A stretch of DNA of 7,890 nt, taken from Flavobacteriales bacterium (lineage in GTDB: Bacteria > Bacteroidota > Bacteroidia > Flavobacteriales_E > Vicingaceae). The translations under genes and the position numbers were made by a program. Numbering within the stretch: position 1 is the first letter of the stretch; the number at the start of each line of letters is the position of its first letter. The notes under the pieces are model-generated. The model made no database searches, was not told the DNA's origin, and saw nothing but the letters and a program-made list of their open reading frames with translations. Location: positions 1,467-9,356 of the forward strand of contig DNDT01000330.1 of NCBI GenBank assembly GCA_003487525.1. The letters are read 5' to 3'. Positions 1-7,800 of this stretch are shown here, in pieces.

Positions 1-1
1 T

Positions 2-403
2 CCTTACACCTATCTTTGGAGCAATGGTGAGACGACAGCCATCGCAACCATGTTGTGGGCCGGATCACAGAGGGTTTATGTAACAGATGACAGTCTTTGC
101 GTGGACTCTGCGGACATTGTAATTTCTGAAAATCCTGTATTGAACCTGGTGTTAAATGTTACCCAGCATGTAACTAGCTACGGCGGAACGGATGGAATAA
201 TACAGGCTACCGGAAGTGGCGGTGATCCATGGGCCGGAGGACACCCCGGATACGACCATCACTGGAGCAACAATGTCAATTCTTCCTTCCATTACGTTAC
301 GCACACGCTCAGTTCAAATGTACCGGCCGGTGTTTACACGGATACCATAATAGATGAGGTTGGTTGTAAAACCTGGGCGACTACAACGGTAACACAACCG
401 GGC
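2..403 (+). repeat. Two SprB-like repeats (protein level), first one truncated
   Basis: The first repeat starts with YTYLWSNGETT, continues through an LWAGSQRVYVTD stretch and ends at LCVDS. This matches the family pattern of Y-x-W-S-N-G, then T-rich, then L-x-A-G-x-Y-x-V-x-V-x-D-x-x-x-C. The second (about 137-403) begins GGTDGIIQATGSGG, has HHWSN where the first has LWSN, then VPAGVYTDTI and EVGCK. It carries an insertion (about DPWAGGHPGYD) before the W-S-N core. SprB repeats are named for the Flavobacterium johnsoniae gliding adhesin SprB and occur in many large T9SS cargo proteins, so they do not by themselves prove gliding. More copies may lie upstream of the window. Confidence 0.8.
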
Positions 404-3400
404 ATCCTGCTTGGCGGATCAATCAGGATCAGCGGTTCGACTTCCAAGAATATCTGCGCCGGAAGTACCGTCGGTTTGATGAACAGCACGGCGAGTGCCG
501 CCGGTGGTATCGGATCACTGACCTATACCTGGCAGTATTCAACCAACCTGCTTTCCTGGAGCGATTACCCCACATCGGCGACTGCCAATTATACCCTGAA
601 TGACTCCATCACACAGATTACCTTTGTCAGGAGAATTGCCGTTGACGGGTCCAATGATACGGCCTCATCAAATATTCTGTTCCTCAATTACATTGGCGAC
701 CAGAACATAAACATTATAGGGTTAGAGCCTTCGTACTGCCAGGGAGATCCTGTCGAAAACCTCATTGGTACACCAAACAGCCCCACTCCGGGCGTGTTTT
801 CAGGGGGCGGACACATTAATGGAAGCGGCGTGTTTAATCCAGCCCTTGCCTCATCTTCTCCTGGAGGAGCATCAAACAATATCATTTACACTTTTACGGA
901 CACCTATGGCTGCGTGAGCTCGAAGAAAATTACAACCATCGTCTTCGACACCACTACCGGGTCTGTCAGTATTGTCAAGAATCTCTTCTCTGCAAGCGAT
1001 TCTGCAGTAGTCCTTGTTGAAACAGGTTATTCCGGAGGCACCTTTACAGGTACTGGCGTTACTTACTCCATTCCGAAAAGCGCATACATCTTTGATCCAG
1101 GTTCGGTTGACTCCAGTTTGTGGGGAGACGACCTGGTCATCAGCTATGTTTACTCCGCACCAAATGGTTGCGATTCAAGACATTACATGACCGTGAAAGT
1201 CCAGACCGACCAGGTCATTCTGAGAACAACCTCTAACGTCAATTACTTCAGTTCCTGCGGAAATAAAACGTCCGACAGGCTGGTTGCCGACCTCCCAGAT
1301 GGGATGATCGTGGATCTTTACTGGTTCTACATTTACAACAGCAGTTATACAGCTGTAATATGGAATGGTCTGCAATACAACGGCTTGTTCACGGATTCCA
1401 TCATCTATCCGTTTAACCCAAGTGTATTCAACCCTATTGCATCCACTTCTCCTTACAACCCGGGGCCCACACCTGTTGGTGTAAATAACTATCACGTACG
1501 TTTCTATTACCGGGTTCAGGGAAGTTCCACGGTATTGCTGGAAAAAGACATCGAACTGGTCAACCTGGGATCTGCCACGGTGACATCAAGTTATGTAAAC
1601 GACAATGGGACCACTCCAACCGGTTACTTCCTTTATTGCGAGAACAAGGACAGTTCAGAGCTGAGCACAACATACCTGAATCTTGGAGCCAGACCGGTAA
1701 CGCACACGATCTATGCAAATTCAGGTGCTACCGGATTAGTAAATGATCACGGGGATGGAACAGCGGCTGTTTACCCCGAAAACGCCCAGTTCTTTTACGA
1801 TTACTACAGAAAATCTTATTCTACCGACCAAATCAAGTACACATACAAAGACAACCTTTCGGGATGTAATGTCACAGCGACCAAGACTCTGTACACCCCC
1901 GTTACTCCACCTGTGGCACTTACCACAGACAAGGGAGGCCACTGGAAGGACTCTGCCGTGACCACCTTGTCACCTGACTTTGGAGGTTATTCCCGCTATT
2001 ATTTGCCAATAAACTACAACACAGACAGCAGCAAGGTTATTAATACATACAGAAATGGATTGCTTTATACAGGCACTTACTTCAATGTTTTCATTGGTGA
2101 TACCATCTCCTGGGATACCCTGTATATTACACCTCTTGATGCCAAGTACTGTTCCCACGATGGATACCGAGGATTTAAAGGCCTTCCCTGGTGGTCAGGT
2201 CGGGCTACCTACTCTTCATCAAATAATGCAGACCTCAATTTCCTTGCCACTACGGCAGATACCGCGAGCATGACCATTACAAACGATGCCGTTGGTACCC
2301 ATTACGTGCAGTATAAAATCAGGGATTTGTATGGATGCATTGACTCGGTGCGACAGTCCTTCATAGTTGATCCAGTTCCTGTACTTAATCTCCTGTCTGT
2401 CAGCGGTTATGAATTTTGTGCCGACGATGATTCGGTATTCTTAGCCGGTCGAGTCTGGAATGGCACTGGATATGACCTTGGAGTGGGTGATTCAATCACA
2501 GGACTAGGAATATATTTTAGGAACGATCCCCTCGGTCGGGCTTATTTCTTCCCTGACATTGCCGGGCCGGGAAATCATACCATCCGATTCCATTACACCG
2601 ACGCCGGTGGTTGTTACAATTACGCGGACACCATCATTGTGGTCAATCCTTTACCGGATCCTTCTTTCTCTGCAAGTGATACGGCGATGTGTAATACCGC
2701 AGCTGCCTGGGCTTCGTTTTCACACGACGGAATTGACCCGGGTACCTCTCAGTACTTCCTGGTCGGATTCGCGGGAGCAATCACAACCTTTGACCCGGTT
2801 GACAACCCGAACATTACCTTCGGTCCAAACCTGGTCAGGAACGTGTTTACACATGCAACCACAGGTTGCAAAAACAGGGATACCATTTCCATTATGGTCG
2901 ATACCTTCCCGGATGTTTCGATTGACCTGGGCGTCGGGAACTTCTGCTACAATGCTGGCGCCATAACCTACACAGGTTCACCGGTTTCACCGGGCGGAGC
3001 CGGATCGTCCTATTTCACATCTGCATCCCTCGGTATTTTTGACGTTAAAACGGTTGCCGGACAGTTCAGCGGAACGTACAATCCTGTTTTTGGCGATGTC
3101 GGCGCACATTACATCGACTACAACTATACCGATCCTGTAACGGGTTGTTTCGCAAAGGATTCGGTCGAAATCAACATTTACGACATTCCATCATTGTCCC
3201 TGAGAATTCTAAACGATCCCTTTGCCCTTAGTTTGCAACACTGCCTGGGTGATTCAGTGGAGTATGAAAAGATTAAAAACGGCTCACCTGATCTGTCACC
3301 CAATTCTTATATAACAGGCCCGGGATTCTATGATTCGACGGACGTATGGTTCAATCCGGATGCAGTTGGACCCGGAAACCACCTCGTTACGTATAAATCG

Positions 3401-6400
3401 GTAGACGGAAATGGCTGTTCAAATCAAACAGACACCATTATTACCGTTATCCCGACTTCAGATCCTTCGTTCACAATGAGTTCAAATGTCGCCTGTATTG
3501 ACCCGAAAGGAGGCATTGCGCTGACTCCAAGTGCCAGTCCTTCAAATTTTGGAGGTACGTTCAAATTCCCGGAACTGTACATTGAATTTGGCAATGTCGG
3601 TACAGACACCTTCTACCTTGGTGACGCGATATGGGCAGACACTATTTATACGGTGCGATATATCTATGATGTCGGATTCGGCTGCGTGGATTCGATGGAT
3701 CAGTATATTACAGTGAACGACACGCCAAGTGTTGCATTTACGGTTATTAACCCGGAATATTGTTACAATCAGGGTACTGTCGGTATTCATGCGGATGTAC
3801 CTTCCCTTGGCAGTTCATATTTCCGATCCTATACCTGGCCAGGTCATCAGGTATTTAATAATCTGATCGACTCGAACCTATTGCCCAATGGAGTGGACAG
3901 CATTCAGTTCAACCCGCAACAGCAGTATGCCGGTCAAACCTTGTATGTGGATTATGTGCACGTCGATGCAAATGGCTGCGAGGGTATAGGTTGGGAAGAA
4001 TTTGACATCAAGGACATTCCGGTACTGGACATCTATTTCAGTGACCTGATTTCAGGAAATCCGAGTCCGAATGACCGAAATGTTTGTGCGCTGTATGATT
4101 CCATAACTTTATATGGAGAAACAGCAGCCAATGCTTCCACCCTGTATGCGGGTGGTTGGTTCACGGCGAGCAATTACGGGCAGGCGAACAACCTGGTTTC
4201 TACCGATAACTTCAGTGAAGGGGTATACGGTCCGTTCCCGCAGAATATTTTCTACACGGATACCATTACGTATCATTATCAGGATCCGGCACTGTACGGT
4301 TGTTACAATTCAAAGGATACCATACTCGTAATTAAGCAGCTGCCGCCATCTGAATTCACGATCGCAGGTTCCGGAAATCCGTCGATGACCAACTTCTGCC
4401 CGAACCAGACTATTTTGACCACGTCCAGTTATGATACGGTTCCGCAGTACCAGATAACCTGGCCGAATGTGACAAGGAAATGGCACATTAACGATAGCAC
4501 ATTTGCAAAAATCAACAAGCAGTTCAATCCCGGTCCTCCCGGTATAGACGATTCGAGCCGATACAATGGCTGGAACAGGATAACCCATAAAATAACCGAA
4601 AACATTTATGGTTGTAAAAATTCCTATACGGACTCCGTCTACCTGGACAGCTTCCCAATCGTTGACCTGACCTTTGATTCGGCCTTGTATTGTACAAACA
4701 GCGGTATTGTTGTTTTTACCGGTTCACCGGCCTCACCGGGAGCATCGCTTCCTTCGACATTTAACAGTACGAACATCAATACGCGATTTGTGAATCAAAC
4801 GGTTGTTGTGACTCAGGCCGGAAAGGATACCCTGCAACTCAACATGAACGACATGACCAAACCGGGTGCAGGTGCAATTAGCAGTAAGAACATCAGTTAC
4901 ACATACACGGAACCTTTAACCGGTTGTAAGGCAACCAAGAGCAAGACCTTTAAGCTCAAGCGGGCACCGGTACTTTCTATGTCTGTAGTGAACAAGTTAT
5001 TCTGTCCGTACAACAACGACGTTGTTATTACCCTGACCGTAAACAGCAACCCTTCGCCATTGCAGGGCAAGGATACCATTACGGGCTTGGGACTGGTATA
5101 CCCGATTAACTCGAATGGTGAAATCAACTACAGGCCGAGGAAGTTCCTTGGATATCCCAGTACAACCATGGATACCATAACCTTTACTCATGTGGACAGC
5201 AACTACTGTACCTCTACCCTGGTCGATCCAAATTTCATTGTGAAGCATCAGCCTAACCTGGATTTGATCATTCCGCAGTTTAAGGACAGCGTATGTTTGG
5301 AGGACGTTGCATTCCCACTCGACATCAGGTACTGGAATCTCGACTCAAACAAGTACGTATCGTATCCACCCTTAAGCGGTTCCTCACCGGGTTCAGGGGT
5401 AGACCAGAACTACTTCCTGTTCAATTCCATTTCGCCATCGCTTGGTCCGACATCCAAAGAGTTCTGGCCACTGTTTGACAGCAAGAACAAAAAAGACGGA
5501 GTGGTAACCCCGGTGAGATATGTGGGTACCTACCAAAACAACGGTTGTTACGATACCCTCACCGATGTTATCGTTACGCATCCGAAGCCCATTGCCTACC
5601 TTTACCTGGATGGAGTCTGCGGCAAGTACAAACCACTCCTGCACGGGGACAGTTCGTACATGGATACGGTGAATTTCTCCCCTTCGGATGGCCTGTCGAG
5701 GTATGAATGGACAGTCGATGGCGATGATGATGCATATACTTTGTACGACGACACCCTTTCTGACTTTGAATACTATGAGGCGGTAGGTAAAGTTAAAATT
5801 GACCTTACCCTGAGAGTGGTATCCAAAAAAGGCTGTATATCGGATTTGTATACCAAAGAAGTACAGTTCCTGACTTCACCCGATGCCGATTTTGAATGGG
5901 ACATGGGGGATGAGTGCCTGGGAGCTAATGTTGAATTCAGGGAAAATGGTAACACACCAGATCTCCCGACAACCAGCTTCTTCTGGGATTTCGGGGACGG
6001 CGACACCTCGACGACAAAGAGCGTCGTGACACACCAGTACGACCCGAACACAGCCCAGTCCTATTCTGTATCCCTGATGTTAACCGAGGGAGGCAGTGCC
6101 TGCCAGGACACCATGATCAAAACCATTTATATCAGGCCCTACATTAAGGACTTCCCGTACAAGGATGATTATGAAACAGCTTACAGCGGCTGGGTACCTT
6201 GGGCAGAAGATGGTGCAATACTGGATACACTTGGAGTCGATCATGCCGTGTATTTCGAATACGGAACACCAGCGCAGAAATGGGTGAAAAATGCAGCTTC
6301 CGGAAACAACGCATTTGCGACCGGACTGACACAGAATTACACGACGAATGTAAAAACGTCGGTAATCAGCCCATGTTTTGATTTGACGGATATCGATCGC

Positions 6401-7783
6401 CCCATGATAAAATTACAGACCGAATACAGTGTCCAGATCAATGATGGGGCGGTGCTTCAGTATACCACCGATGCAGATACTACTCTGGAAGGAGCAACCT
6501 GGTTCAATATTGGAGAATTCTTCAGGGATCCATCCGACAACAACCTGCACAAGGAAACCGGAATCAACTGGTACGACAAGGACAACATCTTTGGTAACCC
6601 GGGATCCCAGTCGAACAATGACGGTAGAATCGGCTGGACGGGAGACGATTCCACACTAGTTGCATGGAGGGAATCAAGGCACGGAGCAGACAATGTGGCC
6701 GGTAAGCCATATGTGAGATTCAGGGTTGCATTTGGTGCAGATGCATCGGAGGAGAACGAAGGATTTGCCTTTGACGATTTTGAAGTCACTGAACGCCAGA
6801 GAAAAGTGCTGTTTGAAGGTTTCACCAATGCCAAATCAGATGTTGTCGCCAACCTTATGGAGGATTACAACAAGGTTGTCGGTGAAACCTATAATGACGT
6901 GGTGGATTTGCAGTACCACACGTCCTTCCCTGCAGCCGATCCGATGAACCAGGTCAATACAGCCGATCCGAGTACACGAACGCTTTATTACAACATTGGT
7001 GAGATTCCCTATGTGCGCGTGAACGGTACCCAGTTCAAGGGGCTGATGAGCAACAAGAACTTCGGTTCCTGGATTCCGAAGGTTACTTCCCTGTCTGATC
7101 CACTGTTCAGGATAGACATGATTTATGACGAAGACACCAAGGTAGTAGATGTGGATGTGACTGCCGTCGGACCGGGTGCAACATACCCGCTCGACATTAC
7201 GGTTCACATCGCCATGGTTGAAACGAAAATTGCCTACGGTGAATTTGCTACAGGTACGGTTTCAACTGAATACGAGCAGACCGGATTCAGGAATGTCCTT
7301 AAGAAAATGTATCCGACAGCCGGTGGTACAAATAAAACAGCCGGATACGCCGGTTGGAGCGAAAGCCTGACTGCCACCATGGATTTCAACAATTTCTACG
7401 ACGATACCAATTACCGTGTTATTGCATTTGTACAGGATAGAAACACCAAGGAAGTGTATCAGGCCGCTTGGGTTGGAAACGGACTCGACCTCGGAACGCA
7501 TGTTGACAAGTACGAGGACATCGTGGTCGATGGTGTCGAGTACAACCTCTACCCGAATCCTACGGATGGAACAGCATACCTGGAATTTAAGGAAAGCCTT
7601 GGAAATTCATACGAGATGAGGGTTTACAACCAGCTTGGTATCCAGGTGCTTAACAAGGTAATACCGGGTGGAACCCGCGTTTACCAGTTTGAAATGGGAC
7701 AGCTGGATGCAGGTATGTACTTTATCATGCTGAACGACGGTGAGCACGAGGTCGCCATCAAGAAGCTGATGCTTGCGAGGTAA
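2..7783 (+). CDS. Giant T9SS-secreted multidomain surface protein, SprB/Ig-like/PKD repeats (5' end missing)
   Basis: The frame is open from base 2, the first complete codon, to the TAA at 7781-7783: 2593 visible codons, with the true start beyond the left edge. The ATG at base 50 is not a credible start, because the 16 codons before it carry the YTYLWSNGETT core of a SprB repeat that continues through it. Residue numbers count from base 2. Seen in order: two SprB-like repeats (to residue 134), about 17 Ig-like modules (135-1862), two PKD-type modules (1863-2046), a MAM/jelly-roll-like domain (2047-2266), an Omp28/thioredoxin-like domain without its Cys pair (2267-about 2363), a beta-rich region, and a T9SS type A sorting domain (2514-2593). 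By family knowledge such proteins cross the outer membrane through T9SS and are attached to the surface or released after the C-terminal domain is cleaved. Composition is rich in Thr, Ser, Asn, Gly and Asp, as in extracellular beta proteins. No enzymatic motif is visible; an adhesin or structural surface role is inferred. Promoter and signal peptide lie outside the window. Confidence 0.96.
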   Translation, partial: PYTYLWSNGETTAIATMLWAGSQRVYVTDDSLCVDSADIVISENPVLNLVLNVTQHVTSYGGTDGIIQATGSGGDPWAGGHPGYDHHWSNNVNSSFHYVTHTLSSNVPAGVYTDTIIDEVGCKTWATTTVTQPGILLGGSIRISGSTSKNICAGSTVGLMNSTASAAGGIGSLTYTWQYSTNLLSWSDYPTSATANYTLNDSITQITFVRRIAVDGSNDTASSNILFLNYIGDQNINIIGLEPSYCQGDPVENLIGTPNSPTPGVFSGGGHINGSGVFNPALASSSPGGASNNIIYTFTDTYGCVSSKKITTIVFDTTTGSVSIVKNLFSASDSAVVLVETGYSGGTFTGTGVTYSIPKSAYIFDPGSVDSSLWGDDLVISYVYSAPNGCDSRHYMTVKVQTDQVILRTTSNVNYFSSCGNKTSDRLVADLPDGMIVDLYWFYIYNSSYTAVIWNGLQYNGLFTDSIIYPFNPSVFNPIASTSPYNPGPTPVGVNNYHVRFYYRVQGSSTVLLEKDIELVNLGSATVTSSYVNDNGTTPTGYFLYCENKDSSELSTTYLNLGARPVTHTIYANSGATGLVNDHGDGTAAVYPENAQFFYDYYRKSYSTDQIKYTYKDNLSGCNVTATKTLYTPVTPPVALTTDKGGHWKDSAVTTLSPDFGGYSRYYLPINYNTDSSKVINTYRNGLLYTGTYFNVFIGDTISWDTLYITPLDAKYCSHDGYRGFKGLPWWSGRATYSSSNNADLNFLATTADTASMTITNDAVGTHYVQYKIRDLYGCIDSVRQSFIVDPVPVLNLLSVSGYEFCADDDSVFLAGRVWNGTGYDLGVGDSITGLGIYFRNDPLGRAYFFPDIAGPGNHTIRFHYTDAGGCYNYADTIIVVNPLPDPSFSASDTAMCNTAAAWASFSHDGIDPGTSQYFLVGFAGAITTFDPVDNPNITFGPNLVRNVFTHATTGCKNRDTISIMVDTFPDVSIDLGVGNFCYNAGAITYTGSPVSPGGAGSSYFTSASLGIFDVKTVAGQFSGTYNPVFGDVGAHYIDYNYTDPVTGCFAKDSVEINIYDIPSLSLRILNDPFALSLQHCLGDSVEYEKIKNGSPDLSPNSYITGPGFYDSTDVWFNPDAVGPGNHLVTYKSVDGNGCSNQTDTIITVIPTSDPSFTMSSNVACIDPKGGIALTPSASPSNFGGTFKFPELYIEFGNVGTDTFYLGDAIWADTIYTVRYIYDVGFGCVDSMDQYITVNDTPSVAFTVINPEYCYNQGTVGIHADVPSLGSSYFRSYTWPGHQVFNNLIDSNLLPNGVDSIQFNPQQQYAGQTLYVDYVHVDANGCEGIGWEEFDIKDIPVLDIYFSDLISGNPSPNDRNVCALYDSITLYGETAANASTLYAGGWFTASNYGQANNLVSTDNFSEGVYGPFPQNIFYTDTITYHYQDPALYGCYNSKDTILVIKQLPPSEFTIAGSGNPSMTNFCPNQTILTTSSYDTVPQYQITWPNVTRKWHINDSTFAKINKQFNPGPPGIDDSSRYNGWNRITHKITENIYGCKNSYTDSVYLDSFPIVDLTFDSALYCTNSGIVVFTGSPASPGASLPSTFNSTNINTRFVNQTVVVTQAGKDTLQLNMNDMTKPGAGAISSKNISYTYTEPLTGCKATKSKTFKLKRAPVLSMSVVNKLFCPYNNDVVITLTVNSNPSPLQGKDTITGLGLVYPINSNGEINYRPRKFLGYPSTTMDTITFTHVDSNYCTSTLVDPNFIVKHQPNLDLIIPQFKDSVCLEDVAFPLDIRYWNLDSNKYVSYPPLSGSSPGSGVDQNYFLFNSISPSLGPTSKEFWPLFDSKNKKDGVVTPVRYVGTYQNNGCYDTLTDVIVTHPKPIAYLYLDGVCGKYKPLLHGDSSYMDTVNFSPSDGLSRYEWTVDGDDDAYTLYDDTLSDFEYYEAVGKVKIDLTLRVVSKKGCISDLYTKEVQFLTSPDADFEWDMGDECLGANVEFRENGNTPDLPTTSFFWDFGDGDTSTTKSVVTHQYDPNTAQSYSVSLMLTEGGSACQDTMIKTIYIRPYIKDFPYKDDYETAYSGWVPWAEDGAILDTLGVDHAVYFEYGTPAQKWVKNAASGNNAFATGLTQNYTTNVKTSVISPCFDLTDIDRPMIKLQTEYSVQINDGAVLQYTTDADTTLEGATWFNIGEFFRDPSDNNLHKETGINWYDKDNIFGNPGSQSNNDGRIGWTGDDSTLVAWRESRHGADNVAGKPYVRFRVAFGADASEENEGFAFDDFEVTERQRKVLFEGFTNAKSDVVANLMEDYNKVVGETYNDVVDLQYHTSFPAADPMNQVNTADPSTRTLYYNIGEIPYVRVNGTQFKGLMSNKNFGSWIPKVTSLSDPLFRIDMIYDEDTKVVDVDVTAVGPGATYPLDITVHIAMVETKIAYGEFATGTVSTEYEQTGFRNVLKKMYPTAGGTNKTAGYAGWSESLTATMDFNNFYDDTNYRVIAFVQDRNTKEVYQAAWVGNGLDLGTHVDKYEDIVVDGVEYNLYPNPTDGTAYLEFKESLGNSYEMRVYNQLGIQVLNKVIPGGTRVYQFEMGQLDAGMYFIMLNDGEHEVAIKKLMLAR
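404..5587 (+). repeat. Array of about 17 diverged Ig-like/beta-sandwich modules
   Basis: The first module (404-697) is the common Bacteroidota Ig-like type: ICAGSTVGL, then YTWQYSTN, then FVRRIAVDGS. The rest mostly follow one plan: a Cys near the start (SYCQGD, EFCADD, NFCYNAG, QHCLGD, EYCYNQG, NFCPNQ, LYCTNSG, LFCPYNN), a middle F-N-P or similar, a strand ending Y-x-x-x-D-x-x-GC, and a closing strand before a Pro-containing linker. Linker prolines lie near 2378, 2654, 2909, 3188, 3452, 3725, 4019, 4343, 4655, 4967, 5252 and 5588, giving spacings of about 85-112 residues. Earlier modules (about 947-2380) are less regular, and the one at 1913-2380 is about 155 residues. Copies are strongly diverged, with essentially no long DNA-level repeats. 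The likely job is a rigid extended stalk, with the two Cys probably forming a disulfide in each module (inference). Confidence 0.8.
2381..5254 (+). repeat. Higher-order repeat: units of three Ig-like modules
   Basis: Within the Ig-like array the linkers rotate in threes. Type 1 linkers lead into modules at about 2381, 3191, 4022 and 4970 (PVPVLNL, DIPSLSL, DIPVLDI, RAPVLSM). Type 2 linkers fall at about 2657, 3461 and 4343 (LPDPSF, TSDPSF, LPPSEF). Type 3 linkers fall at about 2909, 3725 and 4655 (FPDVSI, TPSVAF, FPIVDLTF). Modules after a type 1 linker share an ITGxG-hydrophobic-Y stretch (SITGLGIYF, YITGPGFY, TITGLGLVY; weak in the third). Modules after a type 3 linker share YC/FC followed by an S-P-rich loop (GSPVSPGG, ADVPSLGS, GSPASPGA). 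Units are about 2381-3190, 3191-4021, 4022-4969, and one further module 4970-5254. The pattern implies that a three-module block was duplicated and then diverged. Confidence 0.7.
5588..6139 (+). other. Two tandem PKD-type domains
   Basis: The second module (about 5881-6139) is a clear PKD domain: an ADFEW opening, then FFWDFGDGDTS (from about 5981), a VTHQYD strand, YSVSLMLTEGGSAC, and a closing TIYIRP strand. The first (about 5588-5880) has the same layout but a degenerate core: YEWTVDGDDD replaces the WDFGDG motif and is followed by an acidic run with aromatic residues (YDDTLSDFEYYE), then VKIDLTLRVVSKKGC. PKD domains are extracellular beta-sandwich spacers, common in T9SS cargo just before the C-terminal functional part. 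Confidence is high for the second and moderate for the first. Confidence 0.85.
6140..6799 (+). other. MAM/jelly-roll-like (concanavalin-like) domain
   Basis: About 220 residues begin with FPYKDDYETAYSGW, the usual 'F-P-x-x-x-x-F-E...GW' opening of Bacteroidota jelly-roll domains. They continue with a GNNAFAT stretch, SPCFDLTDIDRPMIKL, DGAVLQYTTD, ATWFNIGE, NWYD, IGWTGD, VRFRVAFGAD, and close with EGFAFDDFEV. The SPCFD...P-M and EGFAFDD patterns are familiar from large T9SS proteins, where this domain often sits just before a C-terminal module. MAM/LamG-like folds can bind glycans or proteins, but no binding residue can be assigned here. The domain name is recognition by pattern and has not been confirmed by a profile search. 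Confidence 0.65.
6800..7500 (+). other. Omp28/thioredoxin-like domain lacking the CxxC pair, plus beta-rich region
   Basis: The start, RKVLFEGFTNAKSDVVAN (from 6800), matches the opening of Omp28-related thioredoxin-fold domains, VLLEEFTG-x-x-C-x-x-C. The two Cys positions are Ser (codon 6836) and Val (codon 6845). A later VVDLQYHTSFPAADPMN strand and loop, and the IGEIPYVRVNG stretch (about 6995-7027) with a cis-Pro-type proline at 7007, preserve the rest of the fold. From about 7091 to 7480 a separate beta-rich part follows (FRIDMIYDED, VVDVDVTAVG, ITVHIAMVE, RVIAFVQD), as in Omp28-like proteins, leading by a short linker to the sorting domain. With no thiol pair it should not act as an oxidoreductase; a binding or structural role is inferred. 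Confidence 0.65.
7541..7780 (+). other. T9SS type A C-terminal sorting domain
   Basis: The last 80 residues start YNLYPNPTDG (from 7541) and continue with AYLEF, MRVYNQLGIQV, VYQFEMGQLDAGMYFI (from 7682) and end IKKLMLAR. This is the standard order of motifs in the type A sorting domain (TIGR04183 family): YPNP, then a V-Y-N-x-x-G strand, then L-x-A-G-x-Y, then a basic K-K-L end. The domain directs export through the T9SS outer-membrane translocon and is normally removed by the sortase PorU, with attachment to anionic lipopolysaccharide in species that use it. The complete C-terminus shows that the 3' end of the gene is intact. Confidence 0.95.
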
Positions 7784-7800
7784 CCCTTAATTGACCCAAC

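Noticed and set aside
50..52. ATG as the start codon of the large gene
   Set aside because: The frame continues upstream to the window edge, and the upstream codons complete a SprB repeat; no purine-rich ribosome binding site stands out before it.
2559..2966. 135-codon + strand frame overlapping the main gene in another phase
   Set aside because: It has low-complexity composition and no recognisable motif, while the main frame here holds clear repeat modules with Cys, GC and linker signatures.
404..5587. Tandem DNA repeats or a CRISPR-like array
   Set aside because: The repetition is at protein level with strong divergence. Recurring words such as GATACCAT come from the frequent Asp-Thr-Ile codons, with no regular repeat-spacer structure.
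6140..6799. Protease or glycosidase domain in the C-terminal half
   Set aside because: No catalytic motif is visible (no HExxH, no GxSxG, no clear glycosidase acid pair in context); the motifs fit a non-enzymatic jelly-roll domain better.
6457..6852. 131-codon open frame on the - strand, and similar long antisense frames (for example 6836-7207 and 1175-1495)
   Set aside because: They lie wholly inside the well-supported + strand protein, and their translations show no domain pattern. They are explained by the codon use of the real gene.
6800..7090. Active thiol-disulfide oxidoreductase
   Set aside because: Both positions of the expected CxxC pair are non-cysteine (Ser and Val), so redox activity is not supported.
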